The position numbers were made by a program, and so were the translations under genes. Shown here piece by piece: positions 33,301 through 45,120 of a DNA stretch of 64,000 nt. Below the pieces are notes generated by a model. The model was not told the DNA's origin. It made no database searches and saw nothing but the letters and a program-made list of their open reading frames with translations. Numbering within the stretch: position 1 is the first letter of the stretch; every line of letters starts with the position of its first letter. Source of the DNA: Zanthoxylum bungeanum (taxonomy: Eukaryota > Streptophyta > Magnoliopsida > Sapindales > Rutaceae); NCBI GenBank assembly GCA_019454045.1, contig SKCR01007778.1, positions 62,001 to 126,000 of the forward strand. Reading direction: 5' to 3'.

Positions 33301-34780
33301 TGTAGGATTACAGTGACGTACTGACAGAGGACATACCTAGTGGGCTTCCACCCATTAGAGGTATTGAGCACCAGATAGACTTCATACCTGGAGCAGTCAT
33401 TCCTAACAAACCGGCTTATAGGAGCAATCCCAAGGAGACAAATGAGCTACAAAAGGCAAATACGGGAGTAGATGGACAAGGGGTATGTAAGGGAAAGCAT
33501 GAGTCCTTGTGCAGTACCAGTCCTTCTAATTCCTAAGAAAGATGATACATGGCGTATGTGCGTTGATTGTCGAGCTATCAACAATATTACGGTAAAGTAT
33601 CGTCACCCCATTCCTAGACTAAATGAAATGTTGGATGAATTGCATGGTTCCAAAATTTTTAGTAAGATTGATTTAAAGAGTGGATACCATCAAATTCGCA
33701 TGAGAGAGGAAGATGAGTGGAAAACTGCATTTAAGACTAAGTATAGCTTGTATGAATGGTTAGTTATGACATTTGGTCTTTCAAACGCACCTAGCACATT
33801 TATAAGATTGATGAATCATGTTATGCGTGTATTTTTAGGTAAGTTTGTTGTGGTTTATTTTGATGACATATTAGTTTACAGTAAAACAGTGGATGAGCAT
33901 GTTATGCATTTGAAGCATGTTTTTGATGTGTTAAGGCGGGAAAAAATGTATGCTAACTTTGATAAATGCACTTTTTGTATGGATATAATTATTTTCCTTG
34001 GATTTGTTGTGACTGCAGATGGCATCGAGGTAGATTTGGAAAAGGTGACGGTAACTCAGGATTGGCCAACACCAACAACAGTGACAGAAGTCAGAAGCTT
34101 CCATGGATTAGCAAGCTTCTACCATAGATTTGTTAAAGACTTCAGTAGTATTGCAGCACCGTTGACTGAAGTAGTGAAGAAGACTGTTGGCTTCAAATGG
34201 GGTGAAGAGCATAAGTGTGCATTCCAGGATCTGAAAATGAAGTTGTGCAGTGCACCAGTCTTGGCACTACCCAACTTTGAGAAGACATTTAAGATTGAGT
34301 GTGACGCATCCGGGATAAGCATTGGAGTGGTTCTTATGTAAGAAAAGCGACCAATAGCTTACTTTAGTGAGAAGCTGAGTGGAGCAGTTTTGAGGTACCC
34401 TACATATGACAAGGAGTTGTATGTGCTAGTGAGAGTCCTTGAGACTTAGCAGCATTATTTGTGGCCTCGAGAGTTTGTGATCCATACAGATCATGAATCG
34501 TTGAAGCATCTGAAGGGCCAAGGTAAGCTGAACAAACGACACACAAAATGGTTAGAGTTTGTTAAGACATTGCCATATGTAATCCACTACAAAGAAGGTA
34601 AGGAAAACATTGTCACCGATGCACTATCACGAAGGTATGCTTTACTTACTTCATTGAGTACAAGAATGCTTGGGTTTGAATTTATTAAAGAACTTTATGC
34701 TAGTGATATTGACTTTAGTACTATTTATGCTGCATGTGAAAAGTCTATTTTTAGTAAATTCTACCAACTGATAGGTTAGG
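33301..34780 (+). pseudogene. pol: Gy5 reverse transcriptase and RNase H
   Basis: A 289-codon open stretch (33472-34341) covers the RT. It contains '[20 protein letters not shown]', '[16 protein letters not shown]' and '[10 protein letters not shown]'. The catalytic box [12 protein letters not shown] lies near 33850-33885, and thumb/connection '[16 protein letters not shown]' follows. RNase H then begins: '[10 protein letters not shown]' contains the first catalytic Asp. A TAA at 34339-34341 interrupts it, then '[10 protein letters not shown]', a stop at about 34449, and '[20 protein letters not shown]', '[10 protein letters not shown]' up to 34779. Motifs are complete but the gene is split by at least three stops. 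Confidence 0.9.
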
Positions 34781-35250
34781 GAGAATAGATTATGCATTCC
34801 TATCGTAGTATGCGTGAGTTGTTAGTGAGGGAAGCACATGGGGGAGGTTGAATGGGGCACTTTGGCATTGCCAAAACCTTAGGGGTATTGAGTGAATATT
34901 TTTATTGGCCTAAATTGCGGAGAGATATTGAGCGTTTTTGTGATAAATGCTTGACTTGTAAACAAGCTAAATCTAAGGCCATGCCTTTTGGGTTGTATAC
35001 ACCATTGCCTATACCTAGTGAGCCATGGGTAGATGTATCGATGGACTTTATCTTAGGTTTATCTAGGACTTAGAAGGGTAGAGATTCCATCTTTGTAGTG
35101 GTTGATATGTTCAGTAAGATGGCACACTTTATAGCATGTCATAAAATTGATGATGCCACTGACATTGCTGACTTGTTATTTAGAGAAGTAGTATGACTCA
35201 ATGGGATTCCACGAAGTATAGTTTCAGATTGTGATGTCAAATTCCTTAGG
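34781..35250 (+). pseudogene. pol: Gy5 integrase, N-terminal half
   Basis: The zinc-binding HHCC domain is visible: 'REAHGGG' with a stop, '[19 protein letters not shown]', and '[12 protein letters not shown]'. The core start '[14 protein letters not shown]' carries the first catalytic Asp. A stop follows, then '[17 protein letters not shown]' and 'IVSDCDVKFL' with the second Asp. Sequence ends there, at the junction with LINE-G, so the catalytic Glu and C-terminal domain are missing. Confidence 0.88.
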
Positions 35251-35459
35251 CCCCCCTGAATAGACATCCAAAGCAAAAAGAAATGGCGAGGGATGGCCTT
35301 CCAGAACTAATAACTTGAGACCAATGCAACAATGGACTCACTATCCGCATGGCATTCCAAGCACTATCCACTGAAAATCTCCCTCTACTATCGTCCTCCC
35401 AAACCAGCACACATGTCCCCTCATACTAGAAGGATTCAGAATATGGAACCGAGCCAAAT
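35251..35459 (-). mobile_element. LINE-G, middle piece
   Basis: This is LINE-G resumed after Gy5. On the minus strand it encodes the segment around 'LVWEDDSRGRFSVDSAWNAM' and the 'RHFLLLWMSIQG' region. CAAAT (35455-35459) is the left target duplication of the solo LTR-B that follows. Confidence 0.82.
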
Positions 35460-36433
35460 TGAAAAGAAACTCACTAGGCTTGGAAACCAAGCAAACCCCC
35501 AAGCATCTTTTTCAAAACCCCAAGAACTTTGAATACTGATTTTGTAGGAACAAAACCCAGCCAAGATCAGCCCCTAACCACCATGAAACTCACGTCCATG
35601 ATAACCACAAGCATGAAATCAGATTGTATTTTGCTAGCAATGGAGACGCCACTAAGTTGCCAAGCTTAGATAAGTCAATTTGAACTTGAAAAGTGGAATC
35701 CCTCCCTCACAAGAAATTTAGCCATAGCCAAAGCTTAAAAGCTTTAAATTTTGAAGAAAATGTCGTGAATATTATCCCAAAGAAGAAGAAAACAAAGTTT
35801 AAATAGGTTATAAAGAGAAACCCTAAAGGTGTGAATGGACAAAAATGTCCATAATGTGAAATTACCAAAAGACCTAAAAACTACCCAAAGCATTCACTCA
35901 AGCACGTCCCCAAAAGTCTTTTCCCACCTAACGTAGCTTAAAACAATGATTAGCTAATTTGAGGTGCTTACATCAAATAGTAAATTGACGTGCTTACTCA
36001 ATAAGCAAGGTTCTAAGCATAACTAAACCTAATGACCTGGTCAATTAGCTTAATTACATCATAAATAAAGTCAACATGTCGAGCACAAATGACAAAAATG
36101 CCCCTATTTGGCCGAATTCAACATAGTCCCAAAATAGGTCAAATCGGGTCAAAAGGGTGCTGGTGCTGAAGCTGCTCTGCTATGCTTCAGTCTGAGCTGA
36201 TTTGGGTCAAATGAAATAGCTTGGGGACCTCTCTTGTTATGCCCATATGTGTCTCTGGTGTGCACTTGACTTGGTTGCTGCAACTGGTTACATAGCTCTG
36301 AGCTAGTCCTGCAAAGGCCTCTCTGATCTTCTTTGCTCTTTGGCGTGTGATTGGACTTGTTGGCAACTGTATGGGTTCCTCCAAGTTGTTAGCTGCATCC
36401 TGTAATGTCTCTGGTGTGGTTGGACTCATGTCA
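35460..36433 (-). repeat. Solo LTR-B with CAAAT target duplication
   Basis: This is a 974-bp LTR-B in minus orientation without interior. Its plus-strand left end reads TGAAAAGAAACTCAC (usually TGACAAG), its right end CTCATGTCA. CAAAT stands on both sides (35455-35459 and 36434-36438) and LINE-G reads across. It is a product of LTR-LTR recombination of an LTR-B element. Confidence 0.93.
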
Positions 36434-36495
36434 CAAATCAATAAAGGCAGCAGATCTAGGTGGGGGCCACAGCCAAGAAGAATCGGAGATAATGG
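36434..36495 (-). mobile_element. LINE-G, 5'-truncated end
   Basis: These last 60 bp of LINE-G match the LINE-J region near 57505-57570. They stop at 'GAGATAATGG', the 5' truncation point, and are followed by the right copy of the target duplication AAACTGCATTT in Gy4 RT. Confidence 0.82.
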
Positions 36496-37492
36496 AAACT
36501 GCATTTAAGTCAAAGTATGGCTTGTATGAATGGTTAGTTATGCCATTTGGTCTTACAAATGCACCTAGCACATTTATGAGATTGATGAATCATGTTATGC
36601 GTGCATTTATAGGTAAGCTTGTTGTAGTTTATTTTGATGACATCTTAGTTTACAGTAAAACATTAGGTGAGCATGTTACACATTTGCAGCATGTTCTTGA
36701 AATGTTGAGGCAGGAAAAATTGTATGCTAACTTTGGTAAATGAATTGTTTGTATGGATATGATTATTTTCCTTGGTTTTGTTGTAAGTGCAGATGACATC
36801 GGAGTTGATGTAGATAAGGTAAAGGCAATTCAGGATTGGTCTACCTCGACAAATGTGACAAAAGTCATAAGCTTCCATGGATTAGCAAGCTTCTACCGCA
36901 GGTTTGTTAGAGACTTCAGCAGCATTGCAGCACAACTGACTGATGTAGTGAAGAAAATTATTGGCTTTAAATGGGGAAAAGAGTAGAAGCGTGCATTTTA
37001 GGATCTTAAAATGAAATATGCAGTGCACCAGTTTTGGCGCTACCCAATTTTGAGAAGACATTTGAGATTGAGTGTGACGCATCTGGGATAGGCATTGGAG
37101 CGATTCTTATGCAAGAAAAGCGACCAATAGCTTACTTTAGTGAGAAGATGAATGGAGTAGTTTTGAGGTACCTCACATATGACAAGAAGTTGTATGCGCT
37201 AGTGAGAGCCCTTGGGACTTGGCAGCATTATCAATGCCCTCGAGAGTTTGTGATCCACACAGATCATGAGTCATTGAAGCATTTGAAGGGCCAAGGTAAT
37301 TGAACAAACGACACGCACGATGGTTAGATTTTATTGAGACATTTCTATAGGTAATCCGCTACAAAAAAAGTAAGGAAAATATTATCGTCGATGCACTATA
37401 ACAAAGATATGTTTTACTTACTTCATTGAGTGCAAGAATGCATGGGTTTGAATGTATTAAAGAACTATATGCAAGTGATACTAACTTTAAAA
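36496..37492 (+). pseudogene. pol: Gy4 reverse transcriptase (catalytic part) and RNase H
   Basis: This continues from 28859: '[20 protein letters not shown]', '[18 protein letters not shown]' (YFDD at about 36630), then a stop at 36741. '[19 protein letters not shown]' and '[19 protein letters not shown]' follow. RNase H follows after stops at 36985 and a shift: '[20 protein letters not shown]' and '[19 protein letters not shown]' (37034-37303). The tail '[13 protein letters not shown]' ends at the 14-base target site of LINE-H (37479-37492). The integrase continues at 55635. Confidence 0.88.
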
Positions 37493-37794
37493 AAACCGAT
37501 GAATTCAAGCTTAAGAATGCTCTCAACTTCCCTTCCCTCTCTCGGTGATTCCCGTCTTTTTCCTCGTGAGCCTTAAACACAGTACTGCCTTCTTCTCTAC
37601 CTTTTTCTTTTGCTTTTGTACTGCCCCTATGTTGTCATTCGTTCCTTTTTTTCCCATTGTTTCCCGTCTTTTTCCTCTTTTTCTCTCAGATCTGCCTGTG
37701 GTCGTCTTGATCTTGCTTTCCATCGCCGCTCCTCCTTTCCCTGACCATTCTGAATCTGCCTCTTTCCTTCTCCTCTTGCCCCGGCGCTCTTGTT

Positions 37795-39940
37795 ATGCCG
37801 GCCTCTAACCTGCCTGTTTTGGGTCCGGCTTTGGGCCCCCGTCGTTCTGTGGGGGGTCGGCTGGCCGTCAGATCTGTTGACCGTCTGGCTCATTCTCCGT
37901 CCATTGAAGCTCCTTCAGCGATAGTTTCTATTCCGGTGAGCTCTCTTGCTCCTTGTTCTTCGGCTGTTGTGAGCGCTCACGTGTCTGTCCCCTCAACCGA
38001 GTCTGGACCTAGGTGGACCTTGCATCTTGTGGTGTTCTCTTGTCTGCCGGTACTTCTTCTTTGGCGCCGGTGCCTTTGAAGCCGTCTTCTCAGCCCTGTG
38101 TCTCTCGGCTTTTGACTTCTTCGGGAACTGCTGCTCTTGTTCTCGGTAAGTCGCCTAGGGTTACTTCTCTTCCTGGTTCTGTTTCAAAGCCGGTCGTGGT
38201 TTCTGGCCTAGATTTGGTTGGGGTTAGTAAGGAGGTGAAGTCCTCGGCAGTGGATGTATCGATTGTTGCAAGGACTGTGAATGGTGTAACTGAGATTGGT
38301 GAGGGGTTAATGGCCTCGGCAGTGGCAGTTGATGCAGGGACTGTTTTTGGTAAGGGGCAGCATGCTGTCCAGTTGACAGGGGTTAATGATTCTGGTGATG
38401 TTTTGGTGAAGGAGACGAAGCCCTCGGCAGTGGATGTTTCGTCTGTTGCAGGGACTGTGTATGGTGTAACTGAGATTGGTGTTGATTTGGTGAATGGTTC
38501 TCAACCGGCTGTGGTTTCAGGCCGTGGTGTTGCTGGAATATCTGTTGGTGAGGAGTTGATGGCCTCGGAAGTGGTAGTTGATGCAGGTACTGGTGTTGTG
38601 AATGGTTCACAATTGGATATAGCTAGTGGCCGTGATGTTACTGGGTTAATTGTTGGTGAGGAATTACCTTCGGCAGTAGCTACATCTGCTGCAGGGACTG
38701 TGAATGGTGTTGTTTTGGGGCAGTATGTTGCCCAGTTGACAGGTTGTAGTGTGAATGGTGATGCTTTGGGAGTGAGTCAGACTGCTGTGCCTGAGGTTCC
38801 TGCAGTTGTCAAGGGGGGTTTTTCTGGCTGCCCTAAGAGTTATGCTACCGCGTTGAATGGTCCTATAGGAGTTGATCCGGTTGATCCGTCAAGTTTTTCA
38901 ACCGCTTTACATTATATCAAACCTAATATTATTGACGGTGAGGTTGTTGTATGCCCCCTGCTGAAGTTATTGAAGAAGGTAGTGTGTACTGGCGGAGTAC
39001 TCTAGTGGGTTACTTTGTGGGGAGAAAGCTTCCCTTTCAAACTGTCAACTCTATTGCTCACAAGTTATGGGGAAGGCTAGGTTTGCTGGAGGTTCTTACC
39101 TCCGATAATGGTTTCTTTTTGTTTAGATTTAAGAGCCTTCAAGAGGCTAGTGCGGTGTTGGACGGAGCCCCTTGTCATATGGCTAATAGACCATTGGTTC
39201 TCAAACTTTGGCATCTTGATTTGTCTTTGACTAAGGAGGACTTGTTCAAGGTTCCGGTCTAGATCAGACTCTTTGATCTTCCTTTTACTTTATGGACGGC
39301 GAAAGGGATCAGTTGTGTGGCTAGTACAGTTGGGAGACCTCTCAATGCTGACCATATTACCCTTTCCAGGAAACGGCTCAGTTTTGCTCGTGTTTGTGTT
39401 GAGATTGATGCTCGAAACCCCCTTGTCGAGGAGATTGTTTTCCAAAACCCTAATGGCACTAGGGTTCCTATCAGGGTTGAGTTTGAATGGGTGCCTGTGA
39501 AATGTTCCACTTGTGAAGTTTTTGGTCATTCAGTGATTTCTTGCCCTAAAAAGGCTCCTAGTAGTGAGGTCAATAAACCTTCTCGGTCCGGTTTTCCCAA
39601 GCCATCTATTCCGACTATGGGTAAAGATGCTAAGGTTGTCACTCCTAAGGTTCATGAGGGTGTCTGGATCCCGGTCACCAAAAAGAAGAAAGGCAAGGGA
39701 GCTTCTTTGACCACCCCTGTTAGTTCGATTGGTGTTATGCCTCAGGATACTGACAGGCCTCTTGATTTGGGTGAGTGTTCTTCTAATGGGTTGGATTCGA
39801 CTCTGGTTACTCCTTCTTTACCTGTGGTTCCTCCTGAGTTAGTTTCTGTGGAGACAGATGGAAATATGAAAGGTGAGTGTTCCCTTGCTTCTTCACATCT
39901 TGTTGAGGATTTACCTAAACTTGATTCAGCTGTGTGCTAG
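37795..39940 (+). pseudogene. LINE-H ORF1 (DUF4283 and zinc knuckle)
   Basis: ORF1 encodes the RNA-binding partner of LINE retrotransposition. The start 'MPASNLPVLGPALG' at 37795 matches LINE-A. A low-complexity Val/Gly/Ser-rich region with imperfect 'SAVDVSSVAGTVNGVTEIG' repeats spans 38210-38720. 'SYATALNGPIGVDPVD' follows. The DUF4283-like domain is 'LVGYFVGRKLPFQTVNSIAH' to 'DLSLTKEDLFKVPVW'. The CX2CX4HX4C knuckle CSTCEVFGHSVISC is near 39507-39548. Breaks: frameshifts at about 38050 and 38960 and a TAG at 39260-39262. The last frame runs 39263-39940. Confidence 0.87.
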
Positions 39941-40079
39941 CCTTCTGTAGCCTACTATTCGCCTACTCCCATGGTTAACAGTTTGGCTAATAAGGCTATT
40001 GACTCTCTGGATTTGAAGAAATTGACTTATGGTAACAAATCTAGAAAGGGCTCTTGTGGTAAGAGGAGTCAGAAATGTC

Positions 40080-43000
40080 AGTCCCCTAGGGGGGTCGTCG
40101 ACGCTAATATGTTGGGTTTGGCTCTATTCTTCTCTGTTTTTATGATTTTTGGCTGTTGGAATACTCGAAATGCTGAAGTTAGGAGGTTTCTTTGTGATGA
40201 GAAGCTCTCGTTGTGTGGTTTAGTTGAAACTAAGGTTAAGGAGGTTAATTTTATGAATGTCTCTCGTGTGATTAACCTTCATGGAAGTTTTTCTGCCACT
40301 CTGATATTAGCTCGTTTGGTCGTATCTGGGTTTGTTGGAACCCTAGTGACATTGATGTTAACATCATTCATTCTTCTGCTCAAGTTATTCACTGTAGTGT
40401 GACTCATATTTCTGGGAAGTGGAATTGCGTAGTTTCGGTGGTTTATGGTGATTGTAACTATGAGAAGCGTTGGGATCTTTGGGCTGACCTGATTTCTAGT
40501 GGTAGTGTTTTTGATGATTCCCCATGGCTTGTTTTGGGAGACTTCAATGCCATCCGCTCTCCGACTGAGCATTATGGTGGGTCTGTGGCTTGGCCTGCTT
40601 GGAAAGACGATTTGGGCTGTTGTTTGGGTCAGGCGGGGTTGGATGATCTTTAGTTCTCTGGTTGTCAGTTTACTTGGTTTAATAAGCAGATTCAGTCTCC
40701 TATTTGGCGTAAGTTGGACCGTGTTCTTGTTAATTCGTCTTGGGAGTGTCTCTTCCCGGGTTCATCTGCCCACTTTCTTCCTCCCCGAATTTCTGATCAT
40801 TCTCCTATGGTAGTTACGCTTGCAGAGCTCCCTAAGAGGAAAATCCCCTTTAAGTTCTTTGAGTTCTGGGCTGATCATCATGACTTCCTCTCTGTTGTGG
40901 CTAGGGCGTGGGATATGGATGTTCTTGGTACTCCGATGTTCCGTTTATGTTGTAAGCTGAAGAGTGTTAAGTTGGCTTTGAAGAAATTTAATGTCGAGCA
41001 CTTCTCTAAGATTCCTTGTCAAGTTTTGGAGATTAGGAAGGAGTTGGACAGAGTGCAGTGTGCTTTACAGGACTCCCCTAGTGACTCTGCTCTGCTAGCT
41101 GAAGAAGCTAGTCTTTCGTTACGGTATGGAGATCTGAGTCGGGCTGAAGAAGGCTTCAATAGACAGAAATCTCGTGTTCAGTGGCTTAACCTTGGGGATC
41201 AGAATACTAAATTCTTCTTTACCGCTATGAAAAGCTTTCACGGTAGGAGCAAGATTACTGCTATAACTAATGAGGATGGGACCCGTGTGGAGGATGATGT
41301 TTTGGTTAGAGATGAGGTTGTTTCTTTTTTTGAGACCCTTTTAGGTCCTCAGCAAGGTCAGCAGGATTTTGATAGGGTGGCCCTTCATTCTGCTATTACT
41401 AGACATGTGACTGCTGAGCAGAGTGTGGCTCTCTCCCGGGCTGTTTCGGATGAGGAGATCAAGGCTGTCTTGTTCGCCTTGAAAGACAACAAGGCTCCAG
41501 GCCCAGATGGGTTTAATTCGGGTTTCTTTAAGAAGTCTTGGTATATTGTGGGGTATGATGTCCTTTGTGCTATTCACTCATTCTTTTCCTCTGGGCGTCT
41601 CTTGAGGCAGGTTAATGCTACTTCTATTGCTCTGATTCCTAAGATCCCTAACCCTTCCCAGGTTAAGGATTATAAGCCTATTTCTTGTTGTAACACTATT
41701 TACAAGTGTATTGCTAAGCTTATTGCGAACAGGATCAAGGTTATCCTTCCTTCTGTGATCAGTCATAATCAATCTTCTTTTGTTGCGGGAAGGCGTATCA
41801 GTGACAATATTCTTTTGAGTCAGGAATTGGTTCGGATTATCACCGGACTGGTGGTTCCCCGAGATGTGCTCTTAAGATTGACTTGATGAAAGCTTATGAC
41901 ACTGTTCGTTGGGATTTCGTGGTTGAGGTTTTACGGTCTGTTGTATTCCAGAGAGGATGGTGGGTTGGATTCAGGAGTGCATGACTTCTACTAGGTTCTC
42001 TGTTTCTATTAATGGAGAGTTGCATGGTTTTTTCTCTGGGGGTCGTGGGTTGCGACAAGGTGATCCTATGTCTCCTTATCTTTTTGTCTTGGCTATGGAA
42101 GTTCTGTCAGGTCTTCTTCGTAATATGGCTACTAATCCGGATTTCAAGTTCCACTGGCGGTGTTCTAAGGACCGTCTTACTCATCTCTGCTTTGCGGATG
42201 ACCTTATGTTTTTTTTGTAAAGCTGATGCGTCCTCGGTTTCCTTGATCAAGGATTGTCTCGGGCAGTTCAGTGGTTTATCAGGTTTATTTCCGAACCCAG
42301 CTAAAAGTCATTTCTTCTCTTCTGGTATCTCTCCTACCCTTCTAGGCCATCTGCGTCCTATTTTGGGTTTCCTAGTTGGGACTCTTCCGATGCGGTATTT
42401 GGGTGTCCCTTTGATCTCTACCAAACTCCGGGCCTCAGATTGTGCTTCTCTTGTGGACCGTATTGTTATGCGTGCTAAGAGTTGGAGTAGTAAGTTTCTC
42501 TCTTATGCGAGTCGGCTTCAGCTTATTAAGTCTGTTTTGTTCTCCATTCAAGTTTATTGGTCTTCCTTATTTATTCTTCCTAAGTCTTTTGTTAGGTAGG
42601 TGGAGACGATCCTGCGCTCTTCCTTTGGAAAGGTAGTGCGCTCACCTCTTCTGGGGCCAGAGTGGCTTGGAGCAAAGTTTGTTTACCTCTTAAGGAGGGG
42701 GGGGCTGGGGATTAAGAGTTTGGATTCTTGGAATAGAGCGGCTATTGTTAAGCACATTTGGTTCCTTTGTTCTGGCCAAGTTTCCTCTTGGTCCAATTGG
42801 GTTCACCCTTATTTATTGAGGGGGAGAAGTTTCTGGGAGGTCCCTTGTCCTAGTGATTGCTCTTGGAGTTGGCGTAAGATCTTGGAGCTTCGTTCTTGGT
42901 CCCGGCGGCTGATGAGAGTTAGGATTAGGAATGGTGAGAAGACTTTATTGTGGTTTGATTATTGGCATCCTCTGGGCCCGATCGTGGACACGTTGGGTGA

Positions 43001-43186
43001 GAGAGTGATCTATGACTCTGGCTTGGATAGGATGGCCATAGTTGCTTCCATTATCTCTGGTTCTGTGTGGCGGTGGCCCCTTCTAGGTCTGCTGCCCTTG
43101 TTGATTTGGCTCAGTCCCATCTTTCGTCTCCTTCTAGTTTGAGGGAGGATGTGCTGGTTTGGGAGAATGATAGGAGTGAGAGATTT
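40080..43186 (+). pseudogene. LINE-H ORF2: endonuclease, RT and C-terminal region
   Basis: ORF2 combines an AP-type endonuclease with RT for target-primed reverse transcription. Endonuclease: 'MIFGCWNTR' (40141), 'LCGLVETKVKE', 'WLVLGDFNAIRS' (GDFN box) and 'ISDHSPMVV' (40790). RT: 'KDNKAPGPDGFNSGFFKKSW', 'IALIPKIPNPSQVKDYKPIS', 'AYDTVRWDF' with the first Asp, 'GLRQGDPMSPYLF', and 'LCFADDLMFF' (FADD, near 42190). The C-terminal module 'LPMRYLGVPLISTKLRASDC' to 'SWSWRKILELRSW' follows. Breaks: shift at 40300, TAG at 40651, shifts at 41850 and 41945, TAA at 42219, TAG at 42597, shifts at 42625 and 43080. The zf-RVT end is at 54938. Confidence 0.9.
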
Positions 43187-43832
43187 TGACAAGAAACCCA
43201 CTTAGATTCGAAATCCAAGTAAACCCCAAGCAACGGACAGAACCCCAAGGACCGCGAATTTGATTTTGTAGGAACAAAACCCTTCCAAGGCCACAAAGAA
43301 GACCCACAAAGAACTTGCCCTTGAGAACCCTTAAGATGAATCCTTGTAGTGTTTTTGCTAGCAAATGGAGACGCCACTAAGTTTGCCAAACTTAGATAAG
43401 TCGATTCAAACTTGAAAAGGGGAATCCCTCCCTTACAGAATTCGGCCATAGCCAAAGCTTTAAGCTTTTGAGTTTATAAATTTCGTTGGTTCCTCAAATG
43501 AAGAAGAAAGTAAGCTTAAATAGTGTTAAAAAAGAAACCCTAAAGGCATAAAGACAACAATGCCCCTACAAACGAAATTACACAAATATCAAGTCTTTAA
43601 GTCTTCAAATGCCAATGAAGCTTTATTCTAAACTAATTTGGGCCAAGTGAAATGGTTTTGGGCCCTTTCCATCGAAGCCCACATGCATCTCTATTTGTTT
43701 GTTGCAGTCGGCCATAAAACTCTGAACTAATCCCGCCATTACTTCTCTAAGTCTTTTGGTCCCCTGCCTCGTAATTGGCCCTTCTGGCACTTGTAATGGT
43801 CCTTTGGTTTGTTGTCGGCCTGGATCATGTCA
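43187..43832 (-). repeat. Gy6 3' LTR (LTR-A)
   Basis: It is bounded by TGACAAG (plus-strand left) and ATGTCA (right), 646 bp. On the minus strand the integrase frame enters it through the polypurine tract ('GGDDMIQADNKPKD') and stops inside. Confidence 0.94.
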
Positions 43833-45120
43833 TCCCCTCCCTCTTGAAAAGGATTCGACCTCGAATCTGTACCTGCATCAAAAGGAGTTAAGTCAGAAAC
43901 ATTAAATGTAGCAGACACATTATACTTACCTTGTAAATCCAACTTGTATGCATTGTCATTAATCCGTTCCAAAACTTGAAATGGACCATCCCCTCTCGGT
44001 TGTAGCTTAGATTTACGTTGTTCAGGAAATCTCTCCTTGCGCATGTGTACCCAAACCCAATCTCCAGGATGAAATACCACACGTTTTCTTCCCTTATTAG
44101 CATGAGAAGCATATTGCTCATTCTTTCGTTGTATTTGCTCTCTTGCTTTCTCATGTATGTGCTTCACCAAATCGGCTTTCCTTTTTCCATCTAACCCCGC
44201 ATGCTCATCAACAGGCAATGGTAACAAATCTAATGGAGTTAGTGGCTGAAAACCATAAACAATTTCAAATGGTGAGTAAGATGTAGAGGAATGAATACTA
44301 CGATTATATGCAAATTCAACAAAAGGCAACAATCCTCTCAAGTTTTTAAGTTCTTATTGATAATAGTACGCAATAACTGAGTCAAAGTCCTATTAACAAC
44401 CTCGGTTTGGCCATCAGTTTAGGGGTGGCAAGTAGTAGAATACAAAGTTTAGTTCCCAACTTACCCCATAAAACTTTCCAAAAGTGACTAAGGAATTTAA
44501 CATCACGATCTGAAACTATACTCCGTGGAATCCCATGGAGTCGTACTACTTCTCTAAAGAACAAGTCAGCAATGTTAGTGGCATCATCAGTTTTATGACA
44601 TGCTATAAAGTGTGCCATCTTACTGAACCTATCAACCACTACAAAGATGGAGTCTCTACCCTTCCTAGTCCTAGGTAAACCCAATAAAGTCCATCGATAC
44701 ATCTACCCATGGCTCACTAGGTATTGGCAACGATGTATACAACCCATGAGGCATAACCTTAGATTTAGCTGTTTACAAGTTAAGCATTTATCACACAAAC
44801 GCTCAATATCTCTCCGCATTTTAGGCCAATAGAAATGTTCACTCAATACCCCTAAGGTTTTGGTAATGCCAAAGTGCCCCATTAAACCTCCCCCATGTGC
44901 TTCCCTCACTAACAATTCACGCATACTACAAACAGGAATGCATAATCTATTTTCCCTAAACAGAAACCCATCATGTTGGTAGAATTTACTAAAAGCAGAC
45001 TTTTCACATGCAGCATAGATAGTACTAAAGTCAATATCACTAGCATAAAGTTCTTTAATAAATTCAAACCCAAGCATTCTTGCACTCAATGAAGTAAGTA
45101 AAGCATACCTTCGCGATAGT
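43739..45120 (-). pseudogene. pol: Gy6 integrase, reading into the 3' LTR
   Basis: Minus-strand order begins with HHCC: '[19 protein letters not shown]' and 'CDKCLTCKQ' (45089-44780), then a shift. The DDE core has '[18 protein letters not shown]' and '[13 protein letters not shown]' (second Asp), then a shift and stop near 44382. The C-terminus (44341-43739) carries 'VEFAYNRSIHSSTSYSPFEI', '[19 protein letters not shown]', 'HPGDWVWVHMRKERFPEQRK', 'GDGPFQVLERINDNAYKLDL' and 'FNVSDLTPFDAGTDSRSN'. It then reads across the polypurine tract into the LTR. The final 20 or so residues of this copy are off-frame relative to the LTR tail seen elsewhere, because of a deletion after MIQADNKPKD. Confidence 0.9.
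43833..43845 (-). promoter_or_regulatory. Gy6 polypurine tract
   Basis: On the minus strand the run AAGAGGGAGGGGA directly precedes the TGACATG start of the 3' LTR. It is simultaneously coding (EGGDD). Confidence 0.88.

Larger units (their letters stand above)
29396..35250 (+). mobile_element. Gy5: gypsy element lacking its 3' end
   Basis: It has a complete 5' LTR-A, PBS, leader with tandem repeats, gag, protease, RT, RNase H and the integrase N-terminal half. The integrase then joins directly to LINE-G sequence at about 35250 with an AGG overlap. The integrase C-terminus and 3' LTR are missing, together with about 28 bp of LINE-G, consistent with one deletion after insertion. RT is the best preserved in the window, but every gene carries at least one stop. 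Confidence 0.88.
37493..43186 (+). mobile_element. LINE-H: near full-length LINE, main part
   Basis: It is a plus-strand LINE with a complete 5' end. TACTAACTTTAAAA (37479-37492) before it and TACTGACTTTAAAA (55635-55648) after its A-tail form a 14-base target duplication with one change. It contains 5' UTR, ORF1 and ORF2 and is interrupted by Gy6 at 43187, resuming at 54938 for its last 700 bp. Without the insert the LINE is about 6.4 kb, a normal size for plant LINEs. Confidence 0.93.

Noticed and set aside
39317..39940. Zinc-knuckle protein as a host gene
   Set aside because: The frame is in phase with DUF4283 sequence upstream and is followed by endonuclease-RT in the order of a LINE. 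A second broken copy occurs in LINE-A.
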